Shown: in pieces, positions 23,626 through 34,468 of the stretch
How positions within the stretch are numbered: position 1 is the first letter of the stretch
Layout of the letters: the number at the start of each line of letters is the position of its first letter
Assembly: GCA_028023455.1 (NCBI GenBank)
Contig: JAQFVV010000012.1
Location: 11,010,499 to 11,074,498 of the forward strand
Direction: 5' to 3'
DNA length: 64,000 nt
Source of the DNA: Epiperipatus broadwayi
Taxonomy: Eukaryota; Onychophora; Udeonychophora; Euonychophora; Peripatidae
The notes under the pieces: model-generated
Told to the model about the DNA's origin: nothing
Seen by the model: the letters and a program-made list of their open reading frames with translations, nothing else
Database searches by the model: none
Position numbers and translations under genes: made by a program

Positions 23626-24143
23626 ACAGACATGAGGTAAATGTCCTTTGATGTTGCAGATGTAACAATTTTGTTTTAAACCTACACAACTTTTTTGTGT
23701 GTGCTATTGCTCTGCAACAATAACATTTCAGATCATCCCTTGAACTTTGTAGGTACATTAACCATTTGTGCTTGATTGACACTAATCAGATTTTTCAATT
23801 CACTCATTATAGTTGGAAATTCCAGCACATTTTCTACCACTATCTCATGTGCTATATATATTGCAATCTTTGTTTTATATAACAAATTCACTTTGCTTAA
23901 TAAATTTTTTCTAAGGTTGTGATCTCACATTCCATAGAACAATTGATCCAACATATTATACAAGTCAGCTGTAAGTTTACATTGTTCAGCCAGTGTTCGA
24001 GACACCACATTTATAAAAGCGCTCACGAGATAACTGCTTCTTATTCTAAAGCATAAGTGGGCCACCCATTTCAACACAGCTAGTGGTCGTTGATCACACA
24101 ATTGTTTCACTATCTGTAAAACATTGGTGGTGGCAAAATACAA
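23626..24143 (-). pseudogene. Gypsy gag relic with two CCHC zinc knuckles
   Basis: The 72-residue open frame (23925-24143) includes TLAEQCKLTADLYNMLDQLF and YGM, followed after a stop by DHNLRKNLLSK, resembling the conserved 'F..GL.D..I...LL' part of Gypsy gag. Downstream are two knuckles of the form C-x2-C-x4-H-x4-C: CYCCRAIAHTKKLC at 23684-23725 and CYICNIKGHLPHVC at 23626-23667, offset by one frame. Such knuckles bind the element's RNA during packaging. Confidence 0.75.
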
Positions 24144-24150
24144 AAGGATA

Positions 24151-25560
24151 GAAACTTAAAATTATCCCAAATTCACAATTAAACCAGACTAACCAAGAAA
24201 ATAAACTCTAAAACACTACCAATGGTTTCACTGCTACAAAGCACACTTCTCAAGTATAAAGAACTACAAAATAACAATATATTTTTAAACTAAACATTAT
24301 CTCCAATTCCAATATTCCCTTAATATTAAAAGAATTTTAAATAAGCTAATTGCTTCAGAATCAGAAATTTTTAATAATAAAAATTCTTTAATTCTTCTTT
24401 TTATTTCATTTCTCTCAAAGAAGACAATCTTAACTTCATCAAAATTAATATATTTATTTCTAATCCTACTTCTATGTATCTTTATTCTTTCAATTAAGCT
24501 CAGACTACTCTGATCTATATATTTTATATACCTTCTTATAAAACAAGGGATAATATGCACAACTCCAGGAATAGACTTTCTATCAAAAATATCCTCTGTA
24601 TTATTTAATAAATTATTCAAAGTAATACCCCTTTTCCAAGCAATTTTCTTATTTCCAAACAAATTACTATTTTTACATACAATTTTAGATCAAGGCAATT
24701 TAAATGGCAAAGAAATAAAATCATGTTTTTCTTTATCCTTACATCATTACAAATATTACTATTAAATAAAATACTTTTAACAAATTTATCAAAGTATCCA
24801 ACACTCAAATAATCTTTATAAAATTGATCTTTCTGAAAAAAAGCTACTCCACTAGAAATATTTAATCGCTTATTTCTATAACAATAATTTCTTGAACCAG
24901 CTACTTTATGATATACAGAATGATATCTATCAGGTTTAATTATGGACCAGAGTTAACTCTTTACTTTTAACATAATGACTACATACCAAATAATTAGGCT
25001 TTACATTTCTAATCAATAAATCTAAAAATTTTAATTTAATAAAATCTGACCCCCCTCCTTCTACAACATATTTTATAGAAGGATCAACTACAAATAAACA
25101 ATCATTGACATATGTAACAAATAACTTTAGATATAAACAATTCTTTTTGATAATAATTTCCTCTTCCAAATAATTAATATAAACTGAACAAATTAAAGGG
25201 GAAATAATATAACCTATTATCCACCCTTCCTTAATCTTATAAAAATTACCATTATAAATAAAATAAATAAAATCCTCTAATAATAAAAACAAATCTTTAA
25301 TAACTTTAATTTTATGTCAAAGACCCATGTTTAACCAACACACACATAGGAACATTAATACTGCTTAATCTATTAACAGACTGATACATATTCTCAATAT
25401 CCAAACTTCAAAATACCCAATTACTTTCCATATTAAAATTATCAATCTTATCAAAAGCCTCAATACAAAATCTAACCCACCTCTTTCTACCACATATTTT
25501 ATAGAAGGATCAAAACAATTAATAAAAATAGAGAACTGTTCTGTATATCATTTTAACTGA
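24151..25560 (-). mobile_element. Penelope-like element, left (minus) copy of locus A
   Basis: Reverse transcriptase pieces at 24936-25292 include GYIISPLICSVYINYLEEE, YVNDCLFVVD (a worn YVDD box, Asp changed to Asn) and FIKLKFLDLLIRN, the 'LPFLDLLI' block that follows motif D in PLEs. The GIY-YIG endonuclease is at 24297-24662: IPGVVHIIPC, then SLSLIERIKIHRSRIRN and EVKIVFFERNEIKRRIKE. Typical PLE wording is 'GVVYKIPC…YIG…SL..R…H…E'. Several frameshifts separate the pieces. The 3' end faces left. It forms a long inverted repeat with the plus copy that begins near 25790, the arms extending into non-coding tail sequence on both sides. Confidence 0.85.
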
Positions 25561-25789
25561 CTCTATAGATATATTTTTAATAAATAAACAGCAATAAAAA
25601 ACAAACAGAACAATACCTAAAGCTGATAGAGCTTAGAGCCGGATATTTCTTAAAATCTTCATGAATGATCTAAACAAACTCATTTACCAACTCTTTCAAT
25701 TTATCATACTCAATTACAAATAAACAATCATCCACATATCCAACAAATAACTAAATATAAACAATTCTTTTTAATAATAATTAATAATT

Positions 25790-26755
25790 TATATTGTTTA
25801 TTTGTAGCTGAGTAGGATAAATTGAAACAGTTGGTAAATGAGTTTAATTGTTTTGATCGTTCTATAAAATATGTGATAGAAGGAGAGGGATTAGATTTTG
25901 TTAAATTAAAATTATTACATTTATTGGTGATTAGAAATGTAAAGATGAGTAATTGTTTGGTATGTAATAATTATGTCAAAAATAAAGAGTTAATAGCTGT
26001 TTTAAGAAATTGTTGTAGATATAAGAGATTAAATAATTCTACTGGGGTAGTTTTGTTGCAGAATGGTCAATTTTATAAAGATTACTAGAGTGTTAGTTAC
26101 TCTGATAAATTTATTAAAAGTATTTTATTTAATAGTAATATTTGTAATAATGTAAAAAAAAAATATGTTATTTCTTTGCCAGCTAAATTGTCTTCTTATA
26201 AAATAGTAAGTAAAAATAGTAATTTGTTTGGAAATAAGAAAATTGCTTGAAAAGGTGTATTATTTTGAATAATTTATTAAATACAAAGGAAATTTTTGAT
26301 AGAAAAACTATTTCTGGAATAGTGTCTATACCCTTTGTTTTTGTATGAAAGTATATATATATAGGTCAGAGTAGTTTGAGTTTAAATGAAAGAATAAAGA
26401 TACATAAAAGTAGAGTTAGAAATAAATATCTTAGTTCTGCTTTATATATCCATGTGAAAGATACAAGCCACACTATTAATTTTGAGGAAGCTAAGGTTGT
26501 CTTCTTTGAGAGAAATGAAGTAAAATTAAGAACTAAAGAATCTTTATTATTAAAAATTTGATTCTGAAGCAATTAACTTATTTACAATTCTTTTAAATTA
26601 AGGGTATATGGGTAGTAACTGGAATTGTAAGTAATGTTTAGTTTAAATATGTTATTTTGTAGTTCTTTACACAGTGAAATCAGTGCTAGTGTTTTAGAAT
26701 TTATTTTCTTGGCTAGTCTGGTTGAGTTATGAATTTGGGTTAATTTTCATTATTT
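25790..26755 (+). mobile_element. Penelope-like element, right (plus) copy of locus A
   Basis: A 5'-truncated copy in opposite orientation to its left neighbour. 25822-26088 gives KYVIEGEGLDFVKLKLLHLL, the end of the reverse transcriptase. 26230-26570 gives the endonuclease, with SIYIGQSSLSLNERIKIHKS (the YIG half of GIY-YIG plus the conserved Arg), then AKVVFFERNEVK, in broken frames. Tail similarity with the left arm continues to about 26750. Both 5' ends face inward and both 3' ends face outward. Confidence 0.85.
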
Positions 26756-27337
26756 ATCGACTAGTTTAGCTTTATGCTTTTAATGTCAGCTTTTACACAT
26801 ATAATGCTCGATATGCTTTTCAATGCCATTGAATTATTTATATCAAAGCCATAAATACTGTAAGTCAGTAATGCTATCATTAGATGTACCATGTTCCTCT
26901 TTTGTTCACTCACAGATCAACTGCACTAATTCTAAAAATAGGTTCCACTGTTGATTTGTGCTACTTTGCTGTATATCTGGGGTGTACTTAATAACACCAG
27001 CTGAGCAAACATCAATTTAAAATAACCAACACAAAACAAACTTTTAAAATAGCAAGTTTATTTATTGGTGTTAATGAATGTATATAATAATAATGTAAAT
27101 GCTAATAATGAAATAATAATAGAATTAAGAATAAATAATCCTTTATTTTGAGACAGAAAGTAATAAGAAAGTTTGTGTAGGAATAATTCATTCTCACACC
27201 CTGCAAATAAATAATACAATCCATTGACTAGAGTTTCCTTAATTCATATACATTAAAGTCTGTAGAATATTAATTCATAGTTATTTTACCTTAAAGACAA
27301 TGGCTTATTTCACTTCGAGTTTGTCAATTTTGCTTTA
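26756..27337. other. AT-rich spacer
   Basis: No gene recognised. Contains TAATAA-rich runs (27080-27150). It could include a worn Gypsy LTR or leader, given the Gypsy relic beyond the PLE locus, but no LTR pair could be shown. Confidence 0.35.
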
Positions 27338-28600
27338 TTAGTATAGCTGTGGCAGCTTTTGCACTTCCACAATAAATGTATTATTTTCACAAAGTAATCC
27401 CTGTGATCCTTATTAGTGCATGATTTGCGATCCTTATCAGCGCGATGTATTACCTAATTTTACAGTCATTTAACATTGTCAGTTATTGTCTAGATTTATT
27501 TCTGGCAACAGCTTTTTTTCCATTGCGTCTTTTCATTGATTTTTTTCACTGTGTATTATCATCCAAAATGATGAATATTTGGAAGCTACCAAATATAGAA
27601 ACAAGGCATCCTACCAGCAGCAAAAATGTACCCGAATGGACATAGCATGAAGTTATACCTGCCTAGTTCAGACAAGCAATGGCGTTGTAACAGAAAAGGC
27701 TGCGATACTAAAGTTGGAATTCGCAAAAATACGTGTTTGGAAGGGTAAGAAATTCCTATACTGACAATTATTAGATTTATCTACAGTTGATGCCATCAAT
27801 TATCTTCTATAGAATGGGGTCAACATGAGCTGGAATTATCTAGTAAAACAGTCATTGACTGGAACAGCTATATGCGAGAAATCTGTACTGACACTAGGTT
27901 GAGACAGGAAAATCCAAAAATTGGAGATGTTAGTAAAATCGTGGAAGTTGACAAAAGCCTACTTTCAAGAAAAAAAAAATCAAGCAGGCCAAATATTACT
28001 GAAGCAGTGGATTTTTGGTGCCATCTGTAGAGAAACAAATCAATGCTTTATTGTTAAAGTTGAAGACAGAAAAGCGGCAACTCTCATGGAAGCCATAAAA
28101 CATCATGTTGAAGAGGGCTCAACGATATACTCAGATTGCTAGAAGGTCTACAAATCTGATGAATTATGTGAAGCCAGTTACGAACACTTTCAGATAAACC
28201 ATTCATATAATTTCGTCAGCCCAGAGACAGGAGTGCACACACAAAATATTGAGTGACTGTAGGGTTCAGCCAAATGGTGAAACAAACATCAAAGAGGGAC
28301 AACAAAACAGCACCTGGACTCATACTTATTGGAATTTATGTGGAGAAGAATGCACAAAAATGAAAACTTGTTCATGGTCCTATTGAATGATATGAAAGAA
28401 ATGTTTTCGCCAGAATAAGTAAAATATAAATAATATGTCTTTATTTTTAATGTGTGTTTTAATTTTTTTTGAGGGGGGGGGGATTTTTTCGTTACAAAAA
28501 ATGGACAAAAAGAAACCATAATGAAAGGTAAATCCTGGCATGCAATTTAGAAGGGAAATTTATTTTACTACAGGTCACCATATTATGCGGCAAGTAAGTA
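27338..28600 (+). mobile_element. Merlin (IS1016/ISXO2-like) DNA transposon, copy 1
   Basis: The left end TTATTAGTATAGCTGTGGCAGC is close to the outer ends of the MITE at 29615-29872, and 5' non-coding sequence (for example CACAATAAATG and TTATTGTC.AGATTT) is shared with the second Merlin at 38825. The right boundary near 28600 is uncertain and no TSD was identified. The transposase inside is described separately. Confidence 0.75.
27635..28420 (+). pseudogene. Merlin transposase pseudogene (DDE, ISXO2-like)
   Basis: Reads QWRCNRKGCDTKVGIRKNTC (N-terminal zinc-ribbon-like CxxxxC), TVIDWNSYMREIC, then the catalytic core: EVDKS (Asp codon 27950-27952), KQWIFGAICRETNQCFIVKV, EGSTIYSDC (Asp codon 28134-28136), FVSPETGVHTQNIE (Glu codon 28251-28253) and LDSYLLEFMWRRMHKNENLF. 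These match the DDE_Tnp_IS1595/Merlin family, which cuts and pastes its own DNA. The core is about full length. Lesions are a frameshift in the A-run at about 27969-27979, and Trp or other codons changed to stops at 28140 and after 28253. It is inactive, but all three catalytic residues survive. Despite similarity to bacterial insertion sequences this is a known eukaryotic superfamily. Confidence 0.88.
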
Positions 28601-28777
28601 TCGTACAAATATATTTAATCAATTATTTAATTTAATACACTGTACAAGCTTACACAAACCTGCACATATATAATGTAATATATAAGGAATTCGAACTCGG
28701 ACTTTTATATGACCCTTAACTCTCCATGCATCTCATATTGCTGACCCACTTGATCACACACATGTTGAAAAGATAAA

Positions 28778-28835
28778 TAATCACCAATATAGGTATTTCA
28801 TGCTAAAACCAGCAATCATCAGTTGGTCCAGATTA
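28778..28835 (-). ncRNA. Type I hammerhead ribozyme (locus A, left arm)
   Basis: On the minus strand: helix I 5' strand UAAUC-UGG-ACCAA, core CUGAUGA, helix II UGCU closed by AGCA around a GGUUUU loop, then GAAA, a minimal helix III (AUA-CC-UAU), cleavage triplet AUA, and helix I 3' strand UUGGU-GAUUA. Both helix I blocks pair (ACCAA with UUGGU, UAAUC with GAUUA) with a UGG bulge. The predicted cut lies between 28788 and 28787. All core residues (C3, G5, A6, G8, A9, G12, A13, A14, H17) are present. The 10.1-11.1 pair is U-U instead of G-C, which may weaken it. The 2-nt helix III loop implies action as a dimer, as known for PLE and retrozyme hammerheads. Confidence 0.8.
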
Positions 28836-29248
28836 TTATCTCCACACATATATACAACCAATGCTCAGCTTTATATTAAGATAGCCAATCTTCATACTTT
28901 AATGGACAGGTTTCACACTACTCCAATCCACAACTCTTCAGCCATCCATTTCATTGAAAATCTGATGATAGAACATAGTGCATTAAAGATCTGCCCACCC
29001 CTCATATATGTATGTAAATGGATTATTCTCCAATACATGAGGGGTCAGAATGACTAATGGACAACAAGGGTAGAATGACAACCTAGGCATTAACATGGGG
29101 TTTGAATATTCTATCATCAGATTTTCAATGAAATGGATAGTTGAAGAGTTGTGGATTGGAGTAGTTTTAAGCCTGTCCATTAAAGTATGAAGATTGGCTA
29201 TTTTAATATAAAACTGAGCACTGGTTATATATATGTGTGTGGAGATAG

Positions 29249-29305
29249 TAATCTGGACCAATAGATGATTGCTGGTTTAGCATGAAATACATATACTGGT
29301 GATTA
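29249..29305 (+). ncRNA. Hammerhead ribozyme, mutated core (locus A, right arm)
   Basis: Same fold as the left arm, read on the plus strand: TAATC-TGG-ACCAA, then TAGATGA in place of CTGATGA (C3 and U4 both changed), TGCT-GGTTT-AGCA, GAAA, ATA-CA-TAT, A, CTGGT-GATTA. Loss of the catalytic C3 should abolish cleavage. Confidence 0.7.
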
Positions 29306-29614
29306 TTTATCATTTCAACATGTGTGTGATCAGGTGAGTCAGCAATATGAGATGGCATGGAGAGTTGAGGGTCAGGTGAAAGTCTAAGTTTGAATCCCTT
29401 AATCAATTATTTTAAATTCACATATTTATAATTCATATTTATTTATGGTTTGTTTGGTATATTTGTATTAATTTTTGGTTGATTGGACACATTATCAAAA
29501 TCGTACACATATTTGAATGCATTTCTTTGAAAGCCCTAATATTTCTTTGTATTTCGTTCTAAAAAGTTGTCCCAAGATTATACATATTTATTATGCTTTT
29601 TGTATTATGTTTTT

Positions 29615-29872
29615 TTATTACTGTAGATGCAGTGGCATGTATTAGACCTACTACTGCCTGTTTGCATTACTATCAAACTCCTGATAATTTTGTATATCTT
29701 GACAAAATACCGTATACGTCTTTTTTTTTGGTTTTGTACCTACACAAAAAAAGGCATGTCGCAGCCATTTTGGTAATATCACATGATTACAAAGTTATCA
29801 GCAGATTGATAGGAATGCAAACAGGCAGTAGTAGGTCTAATAGATGTCACCACAGCTATACTAATAAAGTAG
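29615..29872. mobile_element. MITE with Merlin-like terminal repeats
   Basis: Long inverted ends: GTATTAGACCTACTACTGCC (left) matches the reverse complement of the right end (…GGCAGTAGTAGGTCTAATA…) for about 20 bases, with weaker pairing outward (TTATTACTGTAGATGCAGTGG versus TTATTAGTATAGCTGTGGTGA) and inward (TTGCATT.CTATCAA). The outermost bases match the left end of the Merlin at 27338. The 94-residue open frame starting at 29593 is only a reading of this element. The TSD is not clear. Confidence 0.65.
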
Positions 29873-29879
29873 CCTGACA

Positions 29880-30836
29880 ATCTTCACTTTCAATGTATTT
29901 AGATTTATGCTAGCTTATAAATAACTCAGTTCTTTTTTATAGTTGCATTAATTAACATATAATATTCATTTATGTGTAATATGCAAATTTTCTAGAGTGC
30001 TTGGTTAGCAAATCATAAGTGTACTGTCTGCTTGCAAATTAAAAATTTCAATAAATTTTATTTACACACATAAGCAGTCTTACATAAAGAAGCAAAAAAG
30101 ACTAAATAAATTATGGCATAACAAACAAGACATAAATTTCCCATCAAAAAAGCAATGGATTTCTTGACAAAATCATCATTGACCTAATTAATGATTTACT
30201 AATCCATATTGTCTCAGCCAGAAATTATAATTAAAAGTAGAATTTAAATCTTTTTTAAAATGTTATCAGATATAGATCATTAAGATGACAAATATTCCTC
30301 ATTATGAATAAAAAAACATTTCTTCATGTGGATCTTTTGCAGGAAGTTTTTGTTCCTACAAAAATTCATAGAAAGTATATTCATGCACAATAGCTTGAAA
30401 GGCTGATCTTTAATGTATTACATTTTACCTATAGAAATCATCCAGTAAACATAAACAATTAGATATTCTATTTTTGTTTATAAATGTTTTTATGAAATTA
30501 TCTCATTAGACAGAGTGTGAATATTATAATAAATATTAAAAAAACACTATTGTTACTAAATTATTTAACACAGTTTATATATTAAAAAACTTACATTATG
30601 GAGAAAAAAAAAAAAATTTAAAAAATATATATATTAAAAAAAAAAGAGTAATAACTTAATATATATCAATAATATATATAGGTTAAAAGTGATATGAACA
30701 ATATTTAAAATCAAAAAAATAGAATATTGTGTTTAAAATGGTAATTAGCTACATTGTATTTCCCAAACTTTCCTACATAATACAATTAAAATTAGAATAA
30801 GAATGCTAATTGTAATATAAATTATATTTTAATGAT
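29880..30836. other. AT-rich spacer
   Basis: No gene or recognised repeat. A- and T-runs around 30600-30660. Confidence 0.5.
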
Positions 30837-31968
30837 GAAACAAGAAAAAGTATAATCGTTTTAAGTATATTATTCACTGAGCATGCTTTTCATTTAGCGC
30901 TCAATTGTTCCACAGTTCATAAAACAACTTTAAAGTCTATTGTATATTATGCAAATTAGATATTTACATATTCCATTTTTTTTTGATAATGGAATGCTTG
31001 ATTCTTTTTTATTAATTGCATAGGAATCTCTAGTGATAGCCTATGCTTCCTTAAATCTATGTTTCATGTCATCTCTTTCAGCGAAAAACAAAGGGATTAA
31101 TTTCCTGGATCTTTAGATAAGAAAAAAAAATCATGATACCCTGCCTATAAAATATTAAAACCTTTTGATATAACAGGAGTCATCTACCCAAATTCTAGAA
31201 CACTCATGCAACATAAACTGGCTGGATTAAAAGCTTCATACATAGAAACATTAACCTCAGTAAATATGAACCCAACCACAAAAACAATATAAATGTGTAT
31301 GTCAATGACTTATTAACACTAGGATATAACAGTATCAAATTAATTAGAATGATCAGAAAATTTTATGCAAATATAAATAAACAACCCACTTCACAAAAAA
31401 ATCTAAACCCAAGCTGCTGATACTTATAACATTAGTTTTAGAACCCCTCTCATTAAATAAATTGCTTAATAATCCAAAGGACAGAATACTGACTGAGCAG
31501 GATACTCAGGTTGCTATAAAATTGCATGCATTGCCATTATGTGTCATGTTGTATATTATGGTGAATCACAGGCCAACATTTCCAAGGATAGCCCAGCATA
31601 AGTATCATCTGTACAACAGATCAAAAAAAAGTTCTGAGCACAGATCAATATTCCTCTAACATGAATGCACATCTGGTCATGCATGTGATTTGACTAATAT
31701 AAAAACGTTTTGTGTTGAAAAAGATGACAGGAAACACAGATTTAAAGAAGTGTGGGCTATCGCTAGTGACCCCTATATAATTAATGAAAAAGAATCAAGC
31801 ATTCCATTATCAAAAACAATGGAACATGTAAATATCTAATTTACATAATGCACAGTAGATTTTAAAGTTGTTTTATGAACTGTGGCACAATTGAGTGCTA
31901 TGAATCTGACGGATCAGTCCAAAGCACACTCCGCGAATAATATACTTGATTATACCATTCCTTGTTTC
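30837..31968. mobile_element. Penelope-like element locus B, head-to-head inverted
   Basis: The left arm (30837-31055) is an inverted copy of the 3' end of the plus-strand copy (31056-31968). Arms of about 200 bases start GAAACAAG and end CTTGTTTC, with runs such as TGGAATGCTTGATTCTTTTT shared exactly. Translated, the left arm (minus) gives INKKESSIPLSK and the right gives INEKESSIPLSK, the same C-terminal PLE motif. The geometry matches loci A and C: truncated 5' ends meet, 3' ends point outward. No clear TSD. Confidence 0.8.
31056..31840 (+). pseudogene. PLE reverse transcriptase and endonuclease relic (locus B)
   Basis: Pieces in changing frames: GINFLDL near 31090 (the 'xLPFLDL' block after the catalytic region), then PFDITGVIYPNSRTLMQHKL ('Y.SN.P..HK', PLE connector), then 31462-31659 ending in NRSKKSSEHRSIFL, followed by HECTSGHACDLTNIKTF and RFKEVWAIASDP…INEKESSIPLSK. 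The H…TGH…(D/N)…E…R pattern and final 'IN..E….LS' are typical of the PLE C-terminal endonuclease part. The YVDD box and GIY motif are not visible. It differs from the locus A and C family, so at least two PLE families are present. Confidence 0.7.
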
Positions 31969-34468
31969 AGGTTTATAACGTGAAAATAAATAATACAGTT
32001 TGCACAAGAAAAAGGTAGTTTAATTTTTTAATATAAATTATATATGTGCAACAAATTTTTAAAAAATTTCATTATACATCTTTATATATACAAAAAAGTT
32101 CTTTATTTACCAGAATAAAATACTTTCAACTGACATGATTATTAAGATACTATAATTAAATGAAGAAAAAAAAAAAAAGATGTCTAATGCTAAAATTCAC
32201 AACCACTTTTAAATCATTTTAAACTTCTCTATAACAATCAATCAACATACCAAGTTGAGCAAAACAGCTGCCTATTAATAACAAGATGGCACCTAACCTT
32301 GTTTGGAGCATCTAAAAATAAAAAAATAAAAAAATCATATATATAATTATATAGTTGACTACTATCATATATCAATATACATGAAAACAATAGTACATCA
32401 TATAAAAACTAACAGACTATTCTATGATCAAATTTAAATAGTAATTTAAATGGAAAATAATAACATTAAATGAACTAGTTATTTTGAGAAAACCCAAATT
32501 AGCAATATTATTTCTAGTTCAAAATGTTTTTATAAAATTATACTTTTAAACAATTTTCAACTGCTACAAAAGATCAAGTGATTAAAACCTGGGGTAAAAA
32601 CCAGCACTTACATTCTTAGTTTAGATTATAAAGTTTACAATGAATAGATGTAAAACCGCGGGTATACATCTTTTATTCTATTAAATAACATATCATGTAA
32701 TCACTCACACAAACCTTTGCATTAAAAAATCTAAAATTTCATTTTAAAAAATTCAAAAAACCTATTTTAATTAAATTATAATAGTATGTTTATAAATAAT
32801 TAAAAACAAAATATAAAAATTTTGAATCTTACTAAATTATAAAATATGTATAAACTGTACTTGTATTCAAATATTTTCAAATAGTGATTATATTGTTTTT
32901 ATTGCATTTAATATAATAAAACTTGATCTTTAAAATAATAACACAAGTAAAGAATTTTTTTAATTACATCAGTTAGTAAAATTTCATCAAGAAAAATTTT
33001 AATTAAAAAAAAAGACATGGATAGGCATTTTAAAATTTTGTGTTGGTGCAGAATGGTGAAAATATTACGGATAGACAGAATAAAGAATACTGAGAATATC
33101 TAAAAGAACAACAAATATTATTTTAAAAAAATAAAAAGGAGGATGAGGATAGGAGATAATTAAAGATTTAAAAGAATGAAAGAATATGTTAGAAGAAAAG
33201 AATTTGAAGATCATTGGAGTTAAACTAGTGTATGCCAATCCAAAGATTGAAGTGGGAGGGAAAGATTGAAAAACAAATGTATATAAGTATTAAATAATAA
33301 ATAATGAATATAATGATAATATAAGAGTATGAGGTTAAATGATGATGAAAAGAAGTGGAGAATTGTCACTGATGATGATCAAATGTTTTTTTCATTGTTT
33401 GATTAAATACTTTTTGCTTAAAAGTTCTTTTTTTCTGAAATCTACAAATAGAATTTCTATCATTTCTATCAAAGCATTTAATACATTTATTTATATACTC
33501 ACAACTAGTGAATACAAGTTTAGTACTTAAAATGCTGTGACCAAGTGTAACTTTTTCCAATCAATGATTATATTTCATGATATATTAAAATCTATAATGC
33601 ATTTCAATCACTTTCTTTTCTCTAGCAATTCATTATAAAAATAATCTGTATTATTTTCTTATATTTACATCATTTGTTTTAATTCTGTTATATTTTTTTA
33701 GTAATGTGATATTATAAATATCTATATTGGTAATCAGTCACTTTTTATAGGATAATTTATATTTGATCACATTTTTTTTAAAGGTTTTTTTTTTTTTTAC
33801 TCAATGCCTGCTTAGTTTACAAATAATATCAATGTTGCAATGAAATGACAAACAATTGCTTTATTTTCAAAATGACAAAACTTTAATTAAAAAAACCCAA
33901 AAAAACCAATAAAATCATTTTTTTTTTTTTAATTTGGTTACTTTAATTAAATGATTCAATATATATTTCTAATTTTTAAGTTTTAAAACCATCTGCTTTA
34001 ATATTTGATTATAAACTTTTATTTACTAAAAAAAATACTTAGATTTTATTCAAGGAGAGGGGAGGGGGAGGACTAGAATAATTTTACAACAATAAATAAA
34101 CTTATTTTAAGATTTTATTATTAATTATCAAAACTTTTTTAAAAAAGAAAAGAGAATTCATTTAATATGTATTCTAAGACGTAATAAATATTATACTTTA
34201 ATAAGTATTTATAACACAAAATATAATTAAATAAAAAAAATCAGTCGTAAGTGAATTAATAATAAAATATAAAATTACGTGGTAAAAGATACGTTTAAAC
34301 TAACATTATTACTAAAATGTACTCGTATATAATTAAAGATAAACATATATCTCTATAAAACTACAATTACGAATGACTAGATTACTGAATATAAATAATG
34401 TTCTCACGTATTACTGGAAGACTTTAATACAGCAGACTTTTGATTTTAGAGATACATATTTTAATTGA
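31969..34468. other. AT-rich non-coding stretch
   Basis: 2.5 kb with no coding signal or recognised repeat. Open frames on both strands at about 33340-33560 overlap each other and have no domain. Confidence 0.5.

Larger units (their letters stand above)
22669..24145 (-). mobile_element. Decayed Ty3/Gypsy-type retrotransposon, internally deleted
   Basis: Read right to left this shows a gag-like segment (23925-24143), two CCHC zinc knuckles (23684-23725 and 23626-23667), a protease-like stretch around 23340-23520 (MEVDVG, a worn version of the retroviral-type D-x-G active site) and an integrase core (22669-23143). The order is canonical, but only about 0.2 kb separates the protease-like stretch from the integrase, so reverse transcriptase and RNase H are missing. 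No LTRs were found. The double knuckle and integrase wording resemble the K02A2.6-like Gypsy group. The right edge meets the PLE arm that starts near 24151. Confidence 0.75.
28629..29398. mobile_element. Hammerhead-bearing retrozyme-like element, inverted dimer (locus A)
   Basis: Two arms of one repeat family, 28684-29050 (plus) and 29067-29398 (minus), form a long imperfect inverted repeat. Bases 28629-28683 resemble the junction between units in the tandem dimer at 61764-62472, so they look like the tail of a further partial unit. The whole block is flanked by perfect 14-bp direct repeats TTAATCAATTATTT (28615-28628 and 29399-29412), so it appears to have inserted as one piece. Each arm holds a hammerhead ribozyme motif (28778-28835 minus, 29249-29305 plus). 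Small tandem or multimeric units with a hammerhead and short TSDs define animal retrozymes and PLE terminal repeats. Confidence 0.75.

Noticed and set aside
27635-28420. Bacterial contamination or recent bacterial transfer, suggested by the ISXO2/IS1016-like transposase.
   Set aside because: Merlin is an established eukaryotic superfamily with this domain, and the flanking DNA has the same AT-rich animal character. A second diverged copy lies 11 kb away.
28684-29400. Reading the hammerhead family as a tRNA-derived SINE because of a B-box-like GTTCGAATTCC near one end.
   Set aside because: No A box lies at the right distance, the box sits at an end in an odd orientation, there is no A-tail, and the hammerhead fold, dimers and 14-bp TSDs explain the family better.
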